Made by a program: the position numbers and the translations under genes
DNA from: Porphyra umbilicalis
Taxonomy: Eukaryota > Rhodophyta > Bangiophyceae > Bangiales > Bangiaceae
Length of the DNA stretch: 64,000 nt
NCBI GenBank assembly: GCA_002049455.2
Contig: KV918768.1
Coordinates: 186,001 to 250,000 of the forward strand
Direction of reading: 5' to 3'
In this document: one piece after another, positions 54,864 through 64,000 of the stretch
Layout: every line of letters begins with the position of its first letter
Position numbering within the stretch: position 1 is the first letter of the stretch
Notes under the pieces: generated by a model
What the model was told of the DNA's origin: nothing
The model's input: only the letters and a program-made list of their open reading frames with translations
Databases searched by the model: none

Positions 54864-57282
54864 AGAGGCAGCGGTTCAAAGGGACACAGCAGTAACAACC
54901 CGAGCATATAAAGGTCACAGGTCAAGCAAAGATTGAGGCAAGTCAATGACGTGCTCCACCACTTTGGGCGCACGACAGCAGCATGGGGCCCCGTCATCAA
55001 ATGCACGCCTACCCAGAGAGTCGCGTCACACGCCCACATCACGCACACGCACATGCTGTTCTGGCAATGATAAGCCCAGAACGGCAGGAAGACAACCCAA
55101 AAGGAAGATGCAGCGTAGTGACGTACCAAAAGTTATATCTGTATGTCTGGGTCGCCCCGGGGCTCAAGTTGACAGAAGGAGGCAACTATGTAGACGTACA
55201 CGTCTGTCCACCACCCCTCTCCACCCAACACGTGTGTACCAACCCGCGGCGCGGGGCCACAGCACCGACTGCCCCACCCCCACCGTCCAGCCCAGGCAGT
55301 CAGAGGCCAGGTTGGCGCGCCCTCCCCGCGCCACCCTGGTCTCTTGGCCTCCCGCAATCCCTGGACGCACGTCCTCCGACGTAGCCGCACACACCCCGCG
55401 CCGGAGCCTGCCCCCTCCCCACGAGCCTCAGCACCGCCACGGGCCACTCGCACTCCCACTGAGCTCCACGGACGCTCCCACCCCTCCCGCCCCGCCCACC
55501 CACAGCACAGGACCCACTCAACCGCGGCGACACCCACCAGTCCCACCGCAACAGCGTGCCTGGAGTGGCCGGTGCCGCTCACCCCACGCAGGAACACCCT
55601 TTGGCCTCCCCCTGCGGGCCACGGTGGCAGGCGCGCAGGGGCTGGCGTCGTGCAGCAGGTACAGAGGGGCGCCGGTGACGGGACCTTCGGGCACCGGCGT
55701 CAAACCTGCGAGTGGTTTGGGGCCAGGTGACGGGCGTGAGGCGGGCGGTGGCGTGACGGGCACGATTCGGGCCGAGTCCAGGTATCCTCGTGCCAGGGGG
55801 TGCCGGAGTGTTGAGATGGTAGTGAGTGAGGACACGGGAGCCCCAGAACACCAGCGTCGGAAACACGGGGAGCAAAAACAAGCTACAGCGACGAGGTCGG
55901 GCAGCGTCGGAGAGGTGATCACCAGCCTGCCGGCGTGGGGGGGGGGGGGGCGGGGGCGGGGGTGCGCGCGACGAGAGAGTCACGCAAGGCGAAGTGTGGA
56001 GAGGCGCACGGTGCGCCACGCTCGCGTAGAGCCGCGAGAGCACACGCGCTCGCGGCAGCGCGGGACGCAGCCGTCCGTCTCCCTCTCCCAGCTGAACAGC
56101 CCGTGCGTGAGCGGTGGCCCACGGGACGGCGCGGCGCGCCTGCCGCGCTCTCAGCAGCCGCGCGGTGCGGAACAAAAGCACCCAGTCGGTAGGGGAACAG
56201 GGGGGGGGGGGGACGAGGCCAGGGTGATGCACGGGGAGGACACGCAGCAACGTGGGCGCGGGCGGCGAGCCTAGAGAGCACCGCAGCAGGGCGCCTCCCG
56301 CCCGCCCCCACCCACCCCCCGCCGCCACACGTCGACCAACAGCGAGGCAGCGGGTGTACGTGGGCGGGGCCGCCCGAGGGAGGTTCGAGGTCCTCATCGG
56401 GGGGCGGGCGACAGCAGCCGCACCGGGCTACGAGTGCGCCAGCCAGTGGCCGCCCACCGGTGGTGGCGGCGAGCGAGGAGTGGCGCGCTCGTGGAGGGGG
56501 GGGCGAGGCGGCGCCCCTATGCCCATGCGAGTAGGCAACGCCAGCGCCAACGGCAAGGGCGAGCAGTGGTGGCGCGCGCGCGCGCACGCGGGGCCGACGC
56601 CGAGGTCCCTCCTCGCGACCCGGGAAGACCGAACCGCATCGGGGCGGGAGGCGAGGAGCCTCGGCGGCCGGAGCGACTCGGTGCAGCCAGGAAAGCCGGT
56701 TGCGGGAGGAGTGGCGTGCGCCCTACACGGGCGGGAGACGCGCTCTGCCCACACAACCCACGCCCCCCCCCCCTCCCCCGCTGCGCCACTGAAGCAGCGA
56801 CGACCACCGACGTATTGGCCGACGGCGTGGCTGGGCGCCGTTCGCTCGGCGGCGGCAGCGGCGGCGGTTGCGATCGCTGGCGCCAAAATCATCGGGAACG
56901 CTAGGATGCACGGCCGGACCGGTCGACACGTCTCTGAGACGCCGTGTGGCGGGGGGGGGGGGGGCACACCCCGCGGCGTACTCGTGTCCCACGGCCAGTC
57001 CGACAGTCCAGGGGGAGCAATGTAGTTGCTCCCCCTCAACCCAGACGGCCTCAACGTAGTGGGCGGGCGGGGTGCGAACAAGAAAGAGACACAAGATACA
57101 CGAGCGCGGGGCGGTGCGGGGTTCAACCACTGGCTGTGCTCCCCGCAGTGGCAGCAGCGCGTATGGGCCATGCGGACGATGGAAGCCCCCCTTCCGATAT
57201 GAATTAGACGTCCGACGCGCCCAAATTTACACCGCGGCCCGCGTCCGATCCTGTCCGACGCGTCCGACCGACCGCGAATACC
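54864..57282. other. Upstream part of unit 1, no supported gene
   Basis: The segment carries the likely promoter zone of the minus-strand recombinase and long C/G-rich tracts. Open frames on both strands (for example 54946-56274 and 55579-56397) have the low-complexity look of GC-rich DNA. TCCGACGCG-like phrases repeat at 57207-57275, just before unit 2 starts. Confidence 0.4.
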
Positions 57283-60200
57283 CGTGTTATATCTTAAGGT
57301 CCTAGGCACGATCGTCGGACGGCGTCGGACGTCGCAGCGACACTGCAAACAGCGATCGGTCCTACGGTAGCCCCCTGATGTCCGACGCCATGCCGAGCTA
57401 ATTCCATCCCCTCAACGGCCATATGCGGGTGTTCTGAGATTCGTTCTGACCATCGAATGAGTCCATGGACACGATCCGCTCGAGCACCAAAATACAGTAG
57501 GAAACGATCACGGACATCGATGTGTGGTTGTCGCGTCCTCCGAGACTCGCACGCTGCCCACCACCCAATGCAGTCGCAAAGGTCACTCCTCATCACGAAC
57601 CGTAGCCTTTCTGCACATCACCGCAACTCGCGGCGGCAAACCCGAGGTTTGACGCCTTTCCTCATAGAAGTTTGACCTTTAACGGCATTGGCTTGCCAGC
57701 TTGCTGGGCGACCTGAGGACTGATGCAGTCAGCGGGAGGTCAGGACTGCTGTTTTGAGCTGGGGACACAATGCAATGTACTCTAGAGACGGCGCGTAGCG
57801 GCCACGCGGAACAGACAAGGAAGCGGGGAATCGAAACCGCAGGCGGAAGCATGCCGGGGCCAGCGGTCCATGTATCCTTTCAGGTAGGCTGAGCGCGGCT
57901 GTGCTGCATGCGGGTCAGAAAAACGGTGGCTGATCTCGACTAGTTCGGGACGCCGGGGGCCGCCCGCTGTTGGGGCGTGAAAGCCATCCCAGTGCACCGG
58001 CCAGGGTTTTGAGGGCATGGACATGGGTGCTTTAGTTCGTGTCTTGCCGCATTTCCTGCACGTCCTTGGGCTGCGGGTGCAACACATAAGGAGCGCCAGA
58101 AATTGGGCCCCAAACCTCTTCGGTGGGTCTGCTGTGCTCGTATGGCCAGCTGTCGATGAGCCTTGGGAATGAAAACGTTCTAGAGAATCGAATGCTCGGA
58201 GAGACTGGTCCTGTTCGTAGCTCAGCACTGGCATTAGCACCTTGTTGACGGAGCGGTTCAACGAATTCTAATTGTTTCGGAGCAGGCTGGACGCGTCCAG
58301 CATCGGCGGTAGTTGTAAACGTGGTGGCAAACCCTTGTTGAGGGCACGCGGAGGGAGTCTGACCTGCACAAGTTGTTGGGTGGCGCCGGTATCGGTGGGG
58401 CGAGAGCAGGCGTCAGCTGTCATCTGGGGGGGCCGCACGAGAGTCGGATCGCAGCAGAGGGACGTGGGGCTGCGGCTGGGGCGGGCGGCATCCGTGGTGG
58501 GCGGCAAGTCGGCCGGTCATATCGTGAGGCGGCGGGCAAGCGGCAAATTGCGCCGATGGGGTGCGGAGCAGAGGTGGGCGGCATCGGTGTTGGGGTGCGG
58601 GGCCTCGGTGAGCGGTGTTGGTGATGCATGTTCTGGGGCGGGTTCGACTCGGTGGGGGAGGGGTGGAGGTTTTTGGTGCCGGTGAGGTCTGGGGCGGTGG
58701 CGGGAGGCATCTGTCCGAGCGAGCTGAGGGGTATTGGAATCAATGGGGAGCGGACCGGCGGCACCTGGAGGCGCGGGCGGGCGGGGGATGGGCGGTTGCT
58801 GCCGGTGGGGTGCTGCATGGAGATGGAAGGCGTCGGTGGTGAGCGGGCCGCGAGGAATTTGAGTCGATAGTGGGTGGGCGAGCTGCGGCTGGAAGTGAAG
58901 GGGGGGCGGGTGGAGAGCCAATTGTGTCGGTGGCGTGTGGTACGGGGGCGGGCGGCGTCGGTGAGGGGCGGGCCGCGAGGTATTTGAGTCGATGGGGCTG
59001 GACGAGGGGCGGCTGGTGGCGGGGGGGGGGGGATGGCGGAGTGCAGATTGCTTCAGTTACGTGAGTGACGGGGGGGGGGGCCTATCGGTCGTGTGCTGGC
59101 CGGTGGGGATTCATAATGATCGAGAGCGGGTGAAGTGGCTGGTGATTTTTGTGGCGCGGTGGGGCGGTTGATTGTAGAGGTGATACAAAAGCTTGAGTAT
59201 GTTGGTGATAGAGTTTAAAACGAAGAAAAAAGACGCACACGCTTTAGAATTGTGGAGGGTAGTCGGCCCTGGCCAACTTGAACACCTCTATCGCTCCTCC
59301 CCTCCCCGCATACTTGGCTTTGATATCGGACACAATGGTCTCGACGCCCACAGCCGCGCCGCGCTTGCCGTACTCGGATGCAAACGCGAGGTAAATACCC
59401 GCGCGTGTGCTGTACAGCTTTCCCTGCCGTCGCGCACGGCCCTTATCGCCGACCTTGCGCCAGCGGTCCCCAAACAGGGCCTCCAACTCCCGGATGGCAA
59501 CCCGCTTCTCCAACCCCGTTGCGTACTCGTCCAGAGCAACCTCCCAGCCCTTTCCAACCGCCATCGTCAGCATGGGGACGCACTGGCGCCCGTCCTCGAA
59601 CAGATCCACGCCATCCAGCTTGTGTGCCAATTGCAGCTGCCGCACATTGTCCCTGTCACGAATGAGGGGCGCCGATAAGGGCACCGCACAGGCCACAGGC
59701 AAAGGGGGGCGTGAGGACAAGGGGGAGCGTGCCGTCGTAGGTGACAGCACGACACCGAGAGACGCAACTGGTGCGCCACGGGCGACTAGCCCGCCCGCAT
59801 CGACCGCCGCGGGATGCACAGCGGTTTGGATGGCCGTCGACGGGTCAGCCACCGGCGAGACAGATGACACGGTGCCCCAGGCTGCGGTCGTCGGGGTAGC
59901 TCCCACCGCCACCCCCCCACCCCAAGACAGCGAGGCGACCTCCCCATCGCGCAGCGCGGCGACCTCGCGACGCAAGTCTCGCAGCTCCTGCGCCATTGGA
60001 GCGACAACCATCATTAGCTCGTCAAACCGTTCGTCGTTGCGCGTCCGCGTGGTCGCCGCCACGGCGTCAATCTGCCGACTGAGGCGCTGCTCGACGTCTA
60101 GGACCCCCGACGAGCTCGCCGCCGCAACGGCCTCCACGGCTACCTTGACTGTGCGCGACATGGCGGGGAGTACCTCCGCAACCGCCGTCGCCACGGCCTC

Positions 60201-63200
60201 GTTCGAGTCCGACAGAGCCTGCTTCATCGTTGAAACGTACGCCCGAAAGTTCTCCGTGTCCAGCAGCGGGTGGCGGTGGATGGCACAGTCGGGGGGATGG
60301 TGGTAGTGGCCATGCGAGCCGCCCAGGTTTGGAAAAATATAGACCGCGCCCAACGCGCGAGGCCGAAAAAGTCCAAAAGGGCCTTGTCATAACATTTTGG
60401 GTCCGCCCCGACCCGAGTTGTGTACGCCTCCTCCTCGCGCTCCAGCCACGGGCACAGCGTCCGCTGCAGCTCGACGGGGACGGCGACAGTCAGCCGCGGG
60501 GTGATGGGAGACTGGCAGTCGGGCGCTCGTCCGGACAGGGCGACCATCATGGGCACGTTGGGTATAAGACCATCGTACACCCCGTTGGCGGCACCTTTCT
60601 CCCACATCCCGTGGAGCAAGTTGTCGGCCAACGACACGCCCGCTTCCTTTCCTCGCTGCGCGGCGGCGCGGCGAAACGCGTGCGTCGACCGCGCCTCCCC
60701 CGGCAGCCCGCCGCCCCGCCAGGCCTTTTTGAGCTGGGAAAGATGATACTCGTACGGCATCTCCTTGAACAGCCCCCCACGAACCGCCGGGAACTGCCGC
60801 CAGCAGTACCACTGCCGGAATCCCATATGAGACCCCGCCGCCCAGTAGAAGACCGGGTCTACACCGGCCAGCAGTAGCTCCGCGTCGGCAGGATTAAAGT
60901 TTGGTGAAAAGGAAACCGGGGGTGTGAGGAGATCCTGTCCGGGGCGGTGGCAAGTCGCCACCAGCGCGTCAGCGGCGGCGCCAAGCGGGCATAGCCACGG
61001 GTCGACGTGACCAATGGCACCCAAGCAGTAGGCGCCCCCCTCCTGCGTTTTTGTCGCGCTGACGTACGTGCACAACACGTCGACCGTAGCGCCGCCGGTG
61101 CCAAACATGGACGGAAAGCGGCGCACCGAAATGTCGCTCCACTCCAGCCCGCGTGCCGTGGCGCCGCGCGCCTCCAGCGAGAAGGTCTCCAAAAACAAAC
61201 TGCTTAAAAGCATGTGCTTTTTCAGCTCTTCTGCGGTGAAGGCGCGCAGCAGCAGGCCTTCGGTCATCGTCCGCCGCTCTGCATCCGGTAGCGTGGGGTC
61301 CCGCTCCCCCATGGCCTTGGCCACGCCCGCGGCGTTGTTCTCCAGGAACCGCTGCCGTTTCGACTGGTTGACAACGAGGTTGGCCGCCTCGTAGCTGCCC
61401 ACCGACTCGAACGCCTCCACGTCGTACTGGGCACACTGCGTGCACTTGCATCCCGTCCACAGCTTGTTGAATATAGATCCCACCTTTGACAGTGCGCTCT
61501 GGTGCATGCGCAGCACCGACTTACCCACCTTCCGCAGGTGCGGCGTTGGGACCGCCCCATTCACGCCATCAGCGGCTCCCACAGGTGTCTGGGGAGCGTG
61601 GGGCGGAAGCGTGGCGTCCCCGCCGGCCGCAGCCGCCCCAACAGCCTCAGTCGTGTTAGGTGAGGTGCGGGGGGGGGCTGAAGTCCGACCGGTATGCGCC
61701 CCAGTCGGTGGCCGGCTCGCCGCCGGCGACCGAGCAGTGCGCGGCACTGCCGAGGATGCAGTGGCCGCCGAAGCGTTGCTTGCGGGTGCGCGCGACGTGG
61801 CCGCCAACGAAGCCGACGGGGGCTCGTCCGAGTCGTCGCCGTCGCTGCCGCTGCTACCGCCGACCGCCGACTCGTCCGAGTCGGGATCGCCGCCGGCTGG
61901 GTCGCGGTCGCCACGCAGCCCCGGCGGAAGTGGAGCCTGACCGGCGTTCCGCTCGCCCACGACCGTGTGGTCGGCCGCCGCCGCCGCCGCATCGAGCGCT
62001 GTAGTGGGAGCGGGGAGCGCCTGGCCGCGTCGGCGTCGACGGTGGCGACGGAAACGGCCCTTCTCCGCGTTGAGGAAGGTGACGGCCATGTGCCGGTTGA
62101 TCGGTACGATCACGCTGCCGACCTGGGTACTCTCGGAGGAGGCGCCGAAGGCGCAATACGCCTCGACCGACGCCCCGTATGACTTGGTCGTCTTCTTGAT
62201 ACCCTGGTTGGTACCACTCACCGTGTGGAGCGTCCAGCTGTTCGCGGCAGCGATGGCCACGCTGGCGAGCGTCGCGTACTGCTGAATCTCGGCGAGGTGG
62301 AGGGCCTGCAGCACGACAGCCTGGACGTTGCACTTGCTGAACTGGAAGAGCTGAGCGTGCTTGGCGACGACAACCAGGTTCGCGTACGCACGCTTGTCCG
62401 CCGCACGCTGCTCGGGCATGCGCCGCCCGGGCCCCTCTGCGAGCGCCTCGATAGAAGCGTCGGGGCACCCCGGCAGGACGCCAATGCGAATCAGCCGCCG
62501 GCCAACGTCCACTTGGCTCAAAAACAGGCGCTTTACCAGGTTAACCGGAGTCATCCCGGCCACACCATCCTCGAACTGCTCGTATCCCGCGGACAGCTCG
62601 GCGGTCACCTCCCCCCTTAGTCCACCGTGCACATGGACGGCGGGGGCGACGACCAGGTTCGTTTTCAGGACTCTCCGCCCCCCGTCGGTACGGGACCCGC
62701 CGCCCACACCGTCCGTGCTACCCCGCCCATTGCCTGCAGGTGCACCATCCAGCCCGTCGGCGCCCGCGCCGCCGCTTGGACCTCGCACCACAGGCGAGCC
62801 CCTTGGCCCACCATCGGGGGGGCGGCGACGTGGCCGATGACACCCCCGAGCGACGAGGGGCACCCCATCGTGGCACTCACGCGGCCACCACCGCCCGTCG
62901 ACGCGGTGACTGGCGACAGGGCGGAGGTGGACGCGTGGGAGACGCGACGGTTCGGCGTGGCCAGTGCGGCGGCTGCGGGGGGGGTGCTCAACGGGCCCGC
63001 CGTGCGCAGAGTGGCCGTGGGGATGGTGGCAGGAGCGGAGGCGCTTGTTGTCGGTGGGGGGAAGCGGTACGCGCGGGGGCGGCATGGCGACGACGGGTCG
63101 ACCGACGGTCGCCAGTCGACGGCGGTTGTGCCCGGCCACGCTTGGCCGGGCGTGTCGTCGATCGACTTGCCCCCGGCATTGAGCACCACTGTTTCCTGAG

Positions 63201-64000
63201 ATGGGCAACGAGGCGCACAAAAGGTGGGTGCAGGGACGTGCCGTTCATGGGAGGGGCGCGGCGTGAGCGCGACATGAAAACATAATGCACAGAGGCAGCG
63301 GTTCAAAGGGACACAGCAGTAACAACCCGAGCATATAAAGGTCACAGGTCAAGCAAAGATTGAGGCAAGTCAATGACGTGCTCCACCACTTTGGGCGCAC
63401 GACAGCAGCATGGGGCCCCGTCATCAAATGCACGCCTACCCAGAGAGTCGCGTCACACGCCCACATCACGCACACGCACATGCTGTTCTGGCAATGATAA
63501 GCCCAGAACGGCAGGAAGACAATCCAAAAGGAAGATGCAGCGTAGTGACGTACCAAAAGTTATATCTGTATGTCTGGGTCGCCCCGGGGCTCAAGTTGAC
63601 AGAAGGAGGCAACTATGTAGACTTACACGTCTGTCCACCACCCCTCTCCACCCAACACGTGTGTACCAACCCGCGGCGCGGGGCCACAGCACCGACTGCC
63701 CCACTCCCACCGTCCAGCCCAGACAGTCAGAGGCCAGGTTGGCGCGCCCTCCCCGCGCCACCCTGGTCTCTTGGCCTCCCGCAATCCCTGGACGCACGTC
63801 CTCCGACGTAGCCGCACACACCCCGCGCCGGAGCCTGCCCCCTCCCCACGAGCCTCAGCACCGCCACGGGCCACTCGCACTCCCACTGAGCTCCACGGAC
63901 GCTCCCACCCCTCCCGCCCCGCCCACCCACAGCACAGGACCCACTCAACCGCGGCGACACCCACCAGTCCCACCGCAACAGCGTGCCTGGAGTGGCCGGT
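57283..64000 (-). repeat. 8,432-bp direct repeat, unit 2 (cut by window end)
   Basis: It is collinear with 48851-55570 in the same orientation. Differences seen include C/T changes near 59845 and 59861, one near 60151, and shortened G runs at 60291-60296, 62816-62823 and 63056-63061. The unit continues past the window. Confidence 0.85.
59244..63220 (-). pseudogene. Crypton-type tyrosine recombinase, unit 2, frameshifted
   Basis: This is the same protein as at 50814-54863. The G run that is 7 long in unit 1 (51861-51867) is 6 long here (60291-60296). It shifts the frame between the catalytic domain and the GCR1_C-like C-terminus, which lies on a separate frame (59244-60353). Two further G-run differences near 62816 and 63060 change the low-complexity N-terminus. 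All catalytic residues are kept. The defect may be real or a homopolymer sequencing error. Confidence 0.8.

Larger units (their letters stand above)
48851..57282 (-). repeat. 8,432-bp direct repeat, unit 1 (Crypton-type element)
   Basis: The sequence starting CGTGTTATATCTTAAGG at 48851 recurs at 57283 and stays collinear, with a handful of substitutions and homopolymer indels, to the window end. The unit contains a G-rich degenerate repeat zone (about 49970-50750), the minus-strand tyrosine recombinase (50814-54863) and a C-rich region (55200-57280). There are no terminal inverted repeats, as expected for tyrosine-recombinase elements that integrate as circles. Whether the whole unit is mobile or only a part has been duplicated with its flank cannot be read from this window. 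Confidence 0.8.

Noticed and set aside
54946-56274. 442-codon plus-strand frame upstream of the recombinase
   Set aside because: It is low complexity, starts without context and has no domain; GC-rich DNA keeps such frames open by chance.
48851-64000. The 8.4-kb direct repeats as LTRs of one giant retroelement
   Set aside because: The recombinase gene itself lies inside each repeat, and no reverse transcriptase is between or within them.
1-64000. tRNA, rRNA or CRISPR features
   Set aside because: No cloverleaf with a conserved T-arm, no rRNA core motif and no regularly spaced repeat-spacer array was found on reading both strands.

Overview
This is a window of eukaryotic nuclear DNA, GC-rich in its host genes and very rich in mobile elements. 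There are no operons, no ribosome-binding sites and no prokaryotic features. The few host-like genes have at most one or two GT-AG introns. Long C/G homopolymers, an intronless animal-type haem peroxidase and a Ty1/copia element would fit a bangiophyte red alga such as Porphyra/Pyropia. That assignment is inference: no rRNA or organellar marker is present. The only intact or probably functional host genes are a small secreted protein (39785-40339), an acidic repeat protein (41204-41647) and the peroxidase (45083-47772). No CRISPR array, rRNA or tRNA gene was seen.

Region by region. 513-2522 is a decayed pogo/Tigger-like DNA transposon. 2601-2999 and 43847-44287 are two members of one TA-flanked MITE family, and 5162-5491 is another MITE. 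6409-8810 is a decayed TNP2/DUF4218 (CACTA-type) transposase. A 897-bp hAT-like non-autonomous element (8818-9714) sits directly after its last reading frame. 10180-13005 is a giant foldback element with 1.2-kb arms. 14353-15995 is an unknown intron-containing pseudogene. A CACTA-like terminus ends at 18192.

19114-26915 is a WD40-repeat pseudogene split by a complete 5.6-kb CACTA-like element (20314-25959). That element has 3-bp AAG target duplications, inverted termini beginning CCCTAC, a transposase gene and a second, spliced gene. The same WD40 locus is cut at 26915 by a nearly intact copia retrotransposon on the minus strand (26916-33614; 562-bp LTRs, CCGCG target duplication, half-tRNA-type primer site). 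The copia element is in turn interrupted by a 799-bp hAT-like element (27742-28540, 8-bp duplication). This gives a readable order of insertion.

33615-44800 is mostly unassigned GC-rich sequence with a few host genes, a perfect 34-bp palindrome and further inverted repeats. 45083-47772 (minus) is the haem peroxidase, broken only at C/G homopolymers and always in the same direction. From 48851 to the window end lie two head-to-tail, nearly identical copies of an 8,432-bp unit, the second one cut by the window edge. Each encodes a large minus-strand tyrosine recombinase. Its catalytic set (R, K, HxxR, W, Y) and C-terminal GCR1_C-like domain mark a Crypton-type transposon. This tandem Crypton unit is the most interesting system in the window.
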